From positions 496,001-560,000 of the forward strand of contig NZ_JACETV010000004.1 in assembly GCF_013912375.1 (NCBI RefSeq): a stretch of 64,000 nt of DNA, read 5' to 3'. Each line of letters starts with the position of its first letter. Position 1 is the stretch's first letter. Both the position numbers and the translations under genes were made by a program. This document shows, piece after piece, positions 44,043-51,608 of the stretch. The stretch is from Emticicia sp. BO119 (GTDB taxonomy: Bacteria; Bacteroidota; Bacteroidia; Cytophagales; Spirosomataceae). The notes below the pieces were generated by a model that did not search any database, was not told the origin of the DNA, and saw only the letters and a program-made list of their open reading frames with translations.

Positions 44043-44537
44043 TCAACCCCTATATCTGGCATAAATATGTTCGTCATAGAGCTTTCCTTCTTTGGTAAGT
44101 GATTTTTTCAGGATAGCTTCCTTTTCAAAGCCTGCTTTTTCGAGCACTCGCATTGAGGGGGTATTATATTCAAATACGCCACCATAAATGCGATAAACAT
44201 CATAATTGGCGAAAGTATAATTGACTATATCAGATATTGCGCTTGAGATAATTTTGTTGCCCCAGTAGGCTTCGCCTAACCAGTAACCTATCTCGGCGTT
44301 TTTTCTATAAATATCATCTTTCAGCAAGATGCCAATGCCACCCACTGCTTTGTTGCCTACCTCAATAGCAAAGCTCTCTGCTGAATCTGAAGCGATATTT
44401 ACCCACTCATACGCATCTGTAATGGTATAAGGATGCGGGAAAATATCTTTCAGGTTTTTCCAGATATTGTAGTTATTGGCGTTTTCGACCAATGATTGTT
44501 CATCGCCCGACTGCCATTTTCTCAGGAAGAAATTCAT
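44043..44537 (-). CDS. GNAT N-acetyltransferase, RimJ/RimL type
   Basis: A 164-aa GNAT of the RimJ/RimL-like group. It opens FFLRKWQSGDEQSLVENANN, has FAIEVGNKAVGGIGI in the acceptor region, and the acetyl-CoA segment IGYWLGEAYWGNKIISSAISDI. MRVLEKAGFEKEAILKKSL is the C-terminal signature of this branch, whose members acetylate ribosomal proteins or antibiotics. Its ATG overlaps the stop of the barstar-like gene by 4 bases (ATGA), so the two are translationally coupled. Confidence 0.87.
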   Translation of the reverse strand: MNFFLRKWQSGDEQSLVENANNYNIWKNLKDIFPHPYTITDAYEWVNIASDSAESFAIEVGNKAVGGIGILLKDDIYRKNAEIGYWLGEAYWGNKIISSAISDIVNYTFANYDVYRIYGGVFEYNTPSMRVLEKAGFEKEAILKKSLTKEGKLYDEHIYARYRG

Positions 44538-45010
44538 TTGGTATCTTTTCGGTAGCTGATTTCCTGTTTGTCTAACAATTCTCGGATGCGGGGGCTATCT
44601 GCAAAAGCAAAGATGAGTTCTTTCTTTGGCAAATCCTCACTATCGTCTTCCCAGCGCCAATCTTCACAAATGGCATCCAGAAGATTGAGCAGAGTGCCTA
44701 TTTTTTCGGGATTACGTTCTTTTTCTATGAACTGGTTAGACGGGGAAATATAGACAACGATTTTATCGTCTTCCAGCCATGATAAATCACTTAGCATTTC
44801 ATCAAGCGATTCGCTGGTAAAACCAAACTCTTCCGGAAAAGCAAGGGCATCGCCTATTTCTTCATAAAACCCCCTTAAAGTAAGCGTTTTATGGCCATCA
44901 AGTTCAATGATTGAGTAATCGTCAGGAAGTTCTAAATTTTTGGTAACAAGAAAATTCGGCATGGGCTCGGTTAGCAGATAATATGTATTACGTGGCCTGA
45001 AGTAGACCAC
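44534..45010 (-). CDS. Barstar-family protein (RNase inhibitor-like)
   Basis: A 158-aa protein carrying the barstar fold: SIIELDGHKTLTLRGFYEEI followed by GDALAFPEEFGFTSESLDEMLSDLSWL, with the acidic helix that in barstar plugs the barnase active site. The C-terminal half is an acidic extension (EDWRWEDDSEDLPKKELIFAFADS). No barnase-like RNase or polymorphic toxin lies next to it, so this is an orphan immunity or decoy gene, or has been recruited to another job. The start could also be the ATG at 44962 (MPNFLVTKNLELP). It lies between the isomerase-like and GNAT genes in one operon. Confidence 0.8.
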   Translation of the reverse strand: MVYFRPRNTYYLLTEPMPNFLVTKNLELPDDYSIIELDGHKTLTLRGFYEEIGDALAFPEEFGFTSESLDEMLSDLSWLEDDKIVVYISPSNQFIEKERNPEKIGTLLNLLDAICEDWRWEDDSEDLPKKELIFAFADSPRIRELLDKQEISYRKDTK

Positions 45011-45016
45011 GTAGCT

Positions 45017-45313
45017 TTAGTTCAATGAAAAAGTCGGCACTTTCATTACAACAGAATTATTAAACATCAATTCTGTAATAGTTGGGCGCATATAATCAAT
45101 TAATGGAAATTCTGCAATGATATCCATTACTTCTAATTCATCTTGAGCATTCACAATACACCAGAGTCGACTTCTGTCAGACGATAGCGCGTATGATTGT
45201 AGTTTTCCCTCTTCTAACAATTGATTTACAGCAATTCGTTGATAGGGAATTTTGGCAATGAAACCTTCTGGAAAAGGTACTGGCAAATCAAATTCCACCA
45301 TAAATTGAGTCAT
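45017..45313 (-). CDS. Muconolactone delta-isomerase-like small protein
   Basis: A 98-aa ferredoxin-like-fold protein resembling muconolactone isomerase (MIase/YciI-like). It begins MTQFMVEFDLPVPFPEGFIAKI and shows RIAVNQLLEEGKLQSYALSSD and RLWCIVNAQDELEVMDIIAEFPL, matching the family layout. Catechol-degradation genes are absent, so the enzyme name should not be taken literally. The frame extends to 45346, but the ATG at 45313 gives the normal N-terminus. First gene of the isomerase-barstar-GNAT operon. Confidence 0.72.
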   Translation of the reverse strand: MTQFMVEFDLPVPFPEGFIAKIPYQRIAVNQLLEEGKLQSYALSSDRSRLWCIVNAQDELEVMDIIAEFPLIDYMRPTITELMFNNSVVMKVPTFSLN

Positions 45314-45470
45314 AATCTCTCCTGATTTTAATAAAACAATACACAAAATCTATACCACACTCATTTACCTACTTTTGACTCTCAATTATCAATAATTTCG
45401 GTAAGGTATAAATTTCTTTTCACTAATATAAACAAGTTTTCCTTAAAAAACGTTTTCTTTGCAAAACTTA

Positions 45471-45556
45471 TCTCAAAAGGGGTGCCTCAATATAACGGGC
45501 TGAGATTATACCCATCGAACCTGATGCAGGTAATTCTGCCGAAGGGAGAGAGAATA
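45471..45556 (+). promoter_or_regulatory. TPP (thiamine pyrophosphate) riboswitch
   Basis: A textbook THI element: GGGGTGCC at 45479-45486, GGCTGAGATTATACCC at 45498-45513, GAACCTGATGCAGGTAAT at 45518-45535, and TCTGCCGAAGGGAGA at the 3' side, with a TCTC/GAGA P1 closing. It sits in the leader of the TonB-dependent receptor gene, whose ATG is about 125 bases downstream. A short hairpin (GAGCC-GTTTT-GGCTC, 45621-45635) follows it and may be part of the expression platform. Confidence 0.95.
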
Positions 45557-45678
45557 GTACTATAGTGTGCGCAGCTACAGAACTATTTACGATTTCCAAT
45601 TAAAATTTTGTTTCACCAAAGAGCCGTTTTGGCTCACAAGATTTTACTCCTTTACCTTGTTAAAGTTTTCGTTATGCA

Positions 45679-47877
45679 ATGAAAAAATTAACAAAAAATG
45701 TTCTAAGAATTCTTATCAAACAACAAAAATTCCTTAGAAAAACTATTTCGGTATTTATCTTATGTCATGCGGTTTTTATTTACGTTTGGGCTCAAGACGA
45801 TTCTACCCGAATCAAAGAATTAAATGAAGTGGTGGTAAAATCTACCCGTGCCAACGAAAAAACTGGTATGGCCTTTACGAATGTCTATCAGCGAGACATC
45901 AAGAAGCAGAATCTGGGGCAAGATATGCCGTTTTTACTTAATCAATTACCCTCAGTAGTAGTTAGCTCTGACGCCGGAGCCGGAGTAGGATATACAGGTA
46001 TCCGTATCCGAGGCTCAGACCCTACTCGCATTAATATCACTCTCAATGGTGTTCCTTATAACGATTCTGAATCACAAGGTACGTATTGGGTAAACATGCC
46101 CGATTTTGCTTCAAGTGTGCAAAGCATTCAGGTGCAACGTGGGGTAGGCACTTCAACCAACGGTGCAGGGGCTTTCGGTGCGAGCTTGAATATCAATACT
46201 TTAGGGTATGACCGAGAAGCTTTTGGAGAGACTAATCTTTCGTATGGTTCTTTTAATACAATGAAAGCAAATGTACTGGCAAGCACAGGTTTGTTAAATA
46301 ACCATTTTGTGGTAGATGCTCGTTTATCAAAATTACAATCGGATGGATATGTCGATAGAGCCAGTTCAGATTTGAAATCTTTCTATGTTTCTGCGGGCTA
46401 TTATAACAAAAGCAATTTTGTCAGGTTCAATGTCTTTTCAGGCAAAGAAATTACCTATCAGTCGTGGAATGGAGTACCTGAAAATTTATTGAAAACTGAT
46501 CGCAGATATAACACTTATACCTATCCTAATCAGGTTGATAATTATCAGCAAGATCATTATCAGTTGATATCTTCTTTTAAATTGACTAACCATTGGACAT
46601 TCAACCCTACTTTACATTATACCAGAGGTAAAGGGTATTATGAAGAGTTTAAAGAAGCAGCCGACTTGGCTGGGTATAATCTGCCTGATGTAACTATTGG
46701 TGGAGATACCATATCAAGTACCGACCTGGTACGAAGAAAATGGCTGGATAATCATTTTTATGGAATCACATATTCATTCGATTACCAAAGCCATAAAAAA
46801 TTATCAGCCAATATCGGTGGCGCATGGAACCGTTATGATGGGCATCATTTCGGCGAAGTAATCTGGACAAAATTTGCCATGTTGCCTTCAAACGATTATC
46901 GGTGGTATCAAAGTCGTTCTATCAAAACCGATTTTAATATCTTTGGCAAAATATTCTATCAGGTAACCGACAAATTTAATCTTTTCGGCGATATTCAGTA
47001 CCGTACAGTAGGATACGATAGGAAGGGTATTGCAGACAAATTGCAGGATATTACCCGTAATACTTCTTTTGAGTTTTTTAACCCTAAGCTGGGGCTGAAT
47101 TATCAGCTAAATTCACAAGCGTCATTATATGCTTCGTATGCAGTAGGAAATAAAGAGCCTAATCGTACTGATTTTATAGATAATGTAAAAGCACCTAAGG
47201 CTGAGCATTTAGAAGATTTGGAAGCCGGTTACCGATGGGCAAGCCAGACATTCAGTTTTGATGGAAACTTCTATTATATGAACTATAAAAATCAGTTGGT
47301 ATTAACAGGGCAGGTAAATAGTGTCGGAGAGGCGATTCGGGTTAATGTGCCGAAAAGCTATAGGGCAGGAGTTGAGCTGGTTGCTAACTGGAAGTTTGCC
47401 ACACAGTGGCGTCTGAATGCCAATGCAACCTTCAGCCAGAACAAGATTAAAAACTTTACTGAAACCATTGTGAATTATGATGGTGAGGCTGATAAAATTA
47501 ATAGTTTTGCCAAAACCGATATTTCGTTCTCTCCAAATGTAATTGCAGGGGGGCAGTTATCTTATTCGCCCGTTAAAAACCTGGAATTCGCCTGGTTGTC
47601 AAAATATGTAGGAAAACAATATATGGACAATACCTCAGACGATAACCGTAAGTTGAATGCCTTTTTTGTCAACGATTTGCGAGCCAACTATACAATCAGG
47701 CCAAAAATTGTTAAAGAAATCACCTTTAGCTTATTAGCCAATAACGTTTTCAACCATTTATATGAGTCTAATGGCTATACTTATAGCTACATATATGATA
47801 GACAGGTGGTTACTGAAAACTTTTACTACCCACAAGCGGGAGCTAATTTCTTGCTTGCTGTAAGAGTAAGAATCTAA
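45679..47877 (+). CDS. TonB-dependent outer-membrane receptor under TPP control (probable thiamine transporter)
   Basis: A 732-aa TonB-dependent receptor. A signal peptide with an N-terminal extension ends near VWAQ (~residue 39). ELNEVVVKSTRA is the TonB box/plug start, and the plug continues with GIRIRGSDPTRINITLNGVPYND and VQRGVGTSTNGAGAFGASLN. The rest is a 22-strand barrel ending in RVRI. No carboxypeptidase-like or CTD domain is seen. The upstream TPP riboswitch makes thiamine or a precursor the likely cargo, in line with the riboswitch-regulated receptors described for Bacteroidota (Omr1-type). No inner-membrane transporter (such as PnuT) is adjacent. Confidence 0.88.
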   Translation: MKKLTKNVLRILIKQQKFLRKTISVFILCHAVFIYVWAQDDSTRIKELNEVVVKSTRANEKTGMAFTNVYQRDIKKQNLGQDMPFLLNQLPSVVVSSDAGAGVGYTGIRIRGSDPTRINITLNGVPYNDSESQGTYWVNMPDFASSVQSIQVQRGVGTSTNGAGAFGASLNINTLGYDREAFGETNLSYGSFNTMKANVLASTGLLNNHFVVDARLSKLQSDGYVDRASSDLKSFYVSAGYYNKSNFVRFNVFSGKEITYQSWNGVPENLLKTDRRYNTYTYPNQVDNYQQDHYQLISSFKLTNHWTFNPTLHYTRGKGYYEEFKEAADLAGYNLPDVTIGGDTISSTDLVRRKWLDNHFYGITYSFDYQSHKKLSANIGGAWNRYDGHHFGEVIWTKFAMLPSNDYRWYQSRSIKTDFNIFGKIFYQVTDKFNLFGDIQYRTVGYDRKGIADKLQDITRNTSFEFFNPKLGLNYQLNSQASLYASYAVGNKEPNRTDFIDNVKAPKAEHLEDLEAGYRWASQTFSFDGNFYYMNYKNQLVLTGQVNSVGEAIRVNVPKSYRAGVELVANWKFATQWRLNANATFSQNKIKNFTETIVNYDGEADKINSFAKTDISFSPNVIAGGQLSYSPVKNLEFAWLSKYVGKQYMDNTSDDNRKLNAFFVNDLRANYTIRPKIVKEITFSLLANNVFNHLYESNGYTYSYIYDRQVVTENFYYPQAGANFLLAVRVRI

Positions 47878-47897
47878 TGTGTAAATAGAATAGTGTT

Positions 47898-47970
47898 AAA
47901 TCTCATCTCTGATTCTTCTGCAAAGGATTTGTCCTATCGGCAGAAAGAGCCAGAGATGAGATTTTTTATA
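47898..47970. terminator. Bidirectional terminator hairpin
   Basis: AAATCTCATCTCTG (47898-47911) pairs with CAGAGATGAGATTT (47951-47964). Inner TCTTCTGC/GCAGAAAGA arms also pair. TTTTATATT follows. It separates the receptor gene and the convergent DeoR-type gene. Confidence 0.88.
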
Positions 47971-48718
47971 TTATCTCCACTCTTTTGTTCTGAAATGCTT
48001 GCAAAGCTTCGTCAGTCGGGTTCAGATGTGTTATCAGATAATCTATTTCTGCAAAATCACACACTTTATAGGCTTCCTTCACATGTAGTTTTTCTTCAAT
48101 GGCACAACAGACAGTTTTCTTGGCCGAACGCATCATTTTCTGTTTTATCAGAGATTCTTCGTAATGCCTGATACTTAAACCTTTTTCTGCGTCAACCCCG
48201 TTAATTCCCATAAAATAATAGTCGGCATTAATGTGTTCTAGTTGATGATACACTTCAGTACCTAAGGTAATCTGGTAGCGTTTAAAATAGCTTCCGCCCA
48301 ACAGGATTACATCAAGTGTGGGGTGGTCATTTAATACCATAGCTAAAGCAGGGCTATTGGTTACAACGGTAGCTTCCAGCATTTTTGGCAATTGTTGTGC
48401 CATAAAGAAATTAGTTGTGCCGCCATCCATAATGATAGTCTGGTGGTTTTCAAATAGAGTAAGGGCTTTCTTCGATAATATGCCTATTTCTTCGCTCCCA
48501 CCGGTTCCTTTTTTTGAGTCACTAACCAATGGCAGATAAGAATTGATAACAGCACCGCCATGAACTTTTTTCAGCAGCCCTTTATCTTCAAGTTCAATAA
48601 TATCACGTCGGATACTATCGTAGGAAACCTTTAAAAACTTACTTAAATCGTTGAAATTAATCTTCTTGTCGGTGGTAAGTTTTTCTAAAATGAGCGATTG
48701 TCGTTCTTCTTTAAGCAT
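47966..48718 (-). CDS. DeoR/GlpR-family transcriptional repressor
   Basis: A 250-aa regulator. An N-terminal HTH: MLKEERQSLILEKLTTDKKI then LSKFLKVSYDSIRRDIIELEDKGLLKKVHGGAV, the DeoR signature. The C-terminal sensor domain of the DeoRC type includes IMDGGTTNFFMAQQL (phosphosugar site), VVTNSPALAMVL, and YYFMGINGVDAEKGL. DeoR repressors usually sense phosphorylated sugars. The frame extends to 48790, but that part would encode TGCAA boxes rather than protein; the ATG at 48718 fits. It is divergent from the APC permease and PfkB-kinase genes, which it probably controls. Confidence 0.9.
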   Translation of the reverse strand: MLKEERQSLILEKLTTDKKINFNDLSKFLKVSYDSIRRDIIELEDKGLLKKVHGGAVINSYLPLVSDSKKGTGGSEEIGILSKKALTLFENHQTIIMDGGTTNFFMAQQLPKMLEATVVTNSPALAMVLNDHPTLDVILLGGSYFKRYQITLGTEVYHQLEHINADYYFMGINGVDAEKGLSIRHYEESLIKQKMMRSAKKTVCCAIEEKLHVKEAYKVCDFAEIDYLITHLNPTDEALQAFQNKRVEII

Positions 48719-48723
48719 AGTTT

Positions 48724-48799
48724 TGCAAAGTATTTTGCAAATATTGCAAAATTTTGCAATATTTGCTTGCATCATATTATTTTTTTGCATATATTTGCA
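48724..48799. promoter_or_regulatory. Phased array of TGCAA/TGCAT boxes (candidate DeoR operator)
   Basis: TGCAA or TGCA(T) occurs at 48724, 48736, 48745, 48755, 48768, 48786 and 48796, mostly spaced 9-12 bases apart (about one helical turn), in the gap upstream of the DeoR gene and its divergent neighbours. DeoR-family repressors commonly bind several short repeated half-sites. It is likely the operator for both directions. Confidence 0.6.
48766..48797 (+). promoter_or_regulatory. Plus-strand promoter inside the TGCAA array
   Basis: CTTG at 48766-48769, a 20-bp spacer and TATATTTG at 48790-48797. It overlaps the operator-like boxes and would start a transcript at about 48804, toward the structured region and the permease gene. 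Confidence 0.6.
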
Positions 48800-48803
48800 T
48801 CAA

Positions 48804-49014
48804 TTAACCTATACTGTAACTTATGATGAAAAAAATTACCTTTGGAAATCACTGATTTAACAGTGATTCCAAAGGTTTCATCAAAGAGATGATTTTATGA
48901 GTAGATAGATTTTTTGCGTTTGATATAATTTTTGATGTTATATACACTTTTTTTACCTTAGTTAAATAGATGGTTTATGGGAAAGGTCGAAACGCTTGGT
49001 TCGATCTTTTTGTT
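48804..49014 (+). ncRNA. Candidate structured leader or small RNA upstream of the APC permease
   Basis: A transcript from the promoter at 48766 would begin near 48804. It contains a strong hairpin at 48825-48882 (CCTTTGG...AATCACTG with CAGTGATTCCAAAGG, extended by GATGAAA/TTTCATC) and reaches a terminator at 48982-49014. That gives a defined RNA of about 210 bases, or a leader with a read-through decision before the permease gene at 49262. A 10-codon frame (MMKKITFGNH) starts at 48823 and spans the first arm of the hairpin. The RNA is inferred from promoter, structure and terminator only. Confidence 0.4.
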
Positions 49015-49017
49015 TTT
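48982..49017 (+). terminator. Intrinsic terminator in the DeoR-permease gap
   Basis: AAAGGTCGAA pairs (with a G-U pair) with TTCGATCTTT around ACGCTTGG, followed by TTTGTTTTT. No annotated gene ends upstream of it on this strand, so it must serve a leader or short RNA. Confidence 0.75.
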
Positions 49018-49261
49018 ATAGCATTGTCAATTGTTTAAGACCTGATGATAAAATTTTTCAGCAATATCAAAATAAACTAATTTTTGTTAACGTTTTATAA
49101 GTAAAATCTTTCAAACCTAATGAATTGACTTTTACTGATTTACGTGCTAACCTATTATTATTTCTGCGCATTATTTCAGAAAAGCTAAATCTTGTTTTTC
49201 TTCTATTTGTTTCATTTATTTGTTTAATTGCTATATTCGTTAAAATTAATAAAACGAAAGC

Positions 49262-50593
49262 ATGGCCCCTGAAAAAAATAAAGGTGAACTTCTCAAACTT
49301 CTTGGTGTTGGTTTTGGTATAGCAGTAACTATTGGTGGAACAATCGGTACAGGTATTTTACGGAAGCCCGGCCCTATTGCTGCTAACCTCGGTGATCCTT
49401 CACTTATTATGTTGGTTTGGTTTCTGGTGAGCATCTATGCTTTTTTAGGAGTTTTGTGTGCTATTGAGTTAGGAGTAGCCATTCCCAAAGCAGGAGCCTG
49501 GTATATATATGCCCGCAGAGCCTTTGGCGATTATGTGGGGTTTATTACGGGTATCACAAGCTGGATGGGTACAGTAGCCGCACTCGGATTCGGAGCTTAT
49601 ACCATGAGTGAGTTTATTGCACTGATGTTGCCAGATACAGAACCTGTAATCAGGTTTATGGCAATAGCTATTTTGATTTTGTTGATGTCGTTCCATTGGT
49701 TGGGTACTAAATCAGCAGGGCGTTCGCAGGAAATCCTTTCTTTTTTGAAGGCAGTTGGTTTATTTGCTTTTGTGCTAATCTGTTTCGTTTATGGTGGAGA
49801 TGTAAAAAATACTGAGTTGATAGCTACTACTGAAAGAGTAAGCAAACCGGCTTTATTGACCGGGCTAATCGTCTCTCTGCAATCGGTATTTTATACCTTT
49901 GATGGATGGCATACAGCCGCCTATTTTTCAGAAGAAAATACAGACCCTGCCAAAAATTTGCCAAAATCGATGATTAGTGGTGTATTAGTTATTGTGGCTA
50001 TTTATCTGTTGGTTAATATAGCAATCTTATATATTATGCCGATGGATGTGTTGGCTAACTCAAAATTGGCGGCTTCAGATGCCATTAAGCTCATATTTGG
50101 CGAAAAATCGGCAATGGTAGTTACTTTCTTTCTTACGCTGTCTATTTTCGGTATTCTGAATGCCCAGATTATGTTTTCACCACGGGTTATTTATTCTATG
50201 AGTAGAGATGGGCTTTTCTTTAAAGCCGCACAAAAAGTAAACAGTGGTGGTACACCAGCTATTGCAATGCCATTAACCGGAATCTGCTCTATACTATTAA
50301 TATTAAGTGGGAAAGATACTTGCGAGAAACTCTCTGATATTGCCGTTTTCTTTTTTGTATTATGCTACATTGCCGGATTCGCCAGCTTAATTATGTTGCG
50401 TAAAAAAGAACCAGAATTGCCAAGACCTTATAAAGTAATAGGTTATCCGTTTATACCATGGCTATTAATTATCATCTCTCTCTTGTTTTTGACAGGGGCC
50501 GTGTATCAGGACATCGAGAGTAGTGGTTATGCGCTAATCTTCCTGGTTATCAGTTACCCATTGTTCTTATTGACTAAAAAATTAAATCAATAG
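49262..50593 (+). CDS. APC-family amino acid permease
   Basis: A 443-aa APC transporter with 12 hydrophobic segments. The first helix is GVGFGIAVTIGGTIGTGILRKPG (unwound substrate-binding segment TIGTG), helix 3 AIPKAGAWYIYARRAFG, and helix 8 ILNAQIMFSPRVIYSMSRDGLFF. The substrate is unknown; the group exchanges or imports amino acids and derivatives. The start at 49262 follows an A-rich leader. It lies 52 bases before a PfkB kinase gene and downstream of a DeoR-type regulator, a setting of sugar or amine-sugar use. Confidence 0.85.
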   Translation: MAPEKNKGELLKLLGVGFGIAVTIGGTIGTGILRKPGPIAANLGDPSLIMLVWFLVSIYAFLGVLCAIELGVAIPKAGAWYIYARRAFGDYVGFITGITSWMGTVAALGFGAYTMSEFIALMLPDTEPVIRFMAIAILILLMSFHWLGTKSAGRSQEILSFLKAVGLFAFVLICFVYGGDVKNTELIATTERVSKPALLTGLIVSLQSVFYTFDGWHTAAYFSEENTDPAKNLPKSMISGVLVIVAIYLLVNIAILYIMPMDVLANSKLAASDAIKLIFGEKSAMVVTFFLTLSIFGILNAQIMFSPRVIYSMSRDGLFFKAAQKVNSGGTPAIAMPLTGICSILLILSGKDTCEKLSDIAVFFFVLCYIAGFASLIMLRKKEPELPRPYKVIGYPFIPWLLIIISLLFLTGAVYQDIESSGYALIFLVISYPLFLLTKKLNQ

Positions 50594-50645
50594 CTTCTTG
50601 TTATTGTTTTTCAAATAGCCATATTTGTGGCAAATTTCGTGACCT

Positions 50646-51578
50646 ATGAGCGAGAGAAAATATGCCCTTCTGGCCGTTGGAGAATTGCTGGCTGATTTTA
50701 TTGGTACCGACCTGACAGATAATCTGCTTACCACAGAAAAATTTCAGCGTTTTCAGGGAGGGAGCCCATCGAATCTGGCAGCTAATATGGCCCGCTTAGG
50801 CAATCAGACAGCCATTGTTTCTTGTGTAGGTAAAGATAATCTTGGAACTTATCTGATAGATAAGGTTAAGGAAACAGGAGTTGATACTGCTTACGTAGTA
50901 ATTGATAATATAGCCCCTACTACCATAGTAGTGGTTTCGCGCTCGAAAGGAACACCTGATTTTATTACTTACCGTGAAGCCGACTGCCGGATTCAATCGG
51001 CGCATATATCGGATGATTTACTGAAGAATGTATCAGTTTTTCATACTACCTGTTTCGCATTAAGTAGAAATCCTGCGCAGGAGAGCATTGTAGAGGCGGC
51101 AGGAAGGGCCGCCAGGCACAATTGTCAGCTAAGTATAGATTTAAACTATGCGCCGCAAATATGGCCCGACAGAAACAATGCGCATGCAATTGTAAAAGCC
51201 TATGTAGCCAATGGGGCTTTTGTGAAAATGAGTGAAGATGATGTCGAACGTTTCTACAACAGGCCTGTCGAACCGGATGAAGCCATTGCAGATTTTCATT
51301 CCTGGGGAGCAAAACTGATATGTTTTACATTAGGAAGTAAAGGGAGTATCGTATCGAGCAACCAGGGGCGATCGAAGATTTTAATCGAGGGAAAGAAAAT
51401 AAAAGTGATAGATACAACAGGTGCAGGAGACTCGTATTGGGCAGGATTTCTGACAGCTTATATTGATGGATTTTCGCCCGAAATATGTGCCAGAGCCGGC
51501 GCTAATATTGCCGCTTTGAAATTAAATACTTTAGGGCCATTGCCCGCTAAAGTTGATAGACAGTTGTTATATCGTTAA
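50646..51578 (+). CDS. PfkB-family carbohydrate kinase (fructokinase/2-keto-3-deoxygluconokinase-like)
   Basis: A 310-aa ribokinase/PfkB-family kinase, ATP-dependent. Signature 1 is GGSPSNLAANMARLG with the preceding GELLADF, signature 2 DTTGAGDSYWAGFLTA with catalytic Asp. FTLGSKGSIV is the nucleotide-side block. The sequence favours fructokinase or KDG kinase; the context (DeoR, APC permease) cannot settle the substrate. It is the second gene after the permease and 30 bases before argF'. Confidence 0.88.
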   Translation: MSERKYALLAVGELLADFIGTDLTDNLLTTEKFQRFQGGSPSNLAANMARLGNQTAIVSCVGKDNLGTYLIDKVKETGVDTAYVVIDNIAPTTIVVVSRSKGTPDFITYREADCRIQSAHISDDLLKNVSVFHTTCFALSRNPAQESIVEAAGRAARHNCQLSIDLNYAPQIWPDRNNAHAIVKAYVANGAFVKMSEDDVERFYNRPVEPDEAIADFHSWGAKLICFTLGSKGSIVSSNQGRSKILIEGKKIKVIDTTGAGDSYWAGFLTAYIDGFSPEICARAGANIAALKLNTLGPLPAKVDRQLLYR

Positions 51579-51608
51579 TTGTAGTATCCGATTATTTACC
51601 AAAGAAAG

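Noticed and set aside
44043-45313. Toxin-antitoxin or contact-dependent immunity locus at the barstar gene
   Set aside because: Neither neighbour looks like a toxin or RNase; one is a GNAT of RimJ/RimL type and the other an MIase-like protein. Treated as an orphan barstar homologue instead.
49125-49322. A 65-codon hydrophobic plus-strand frame before the APC permease
   Set aside because: It overlaps the permease start in another frame, is low-complexity hydrophobic sequence and has no family likeness.
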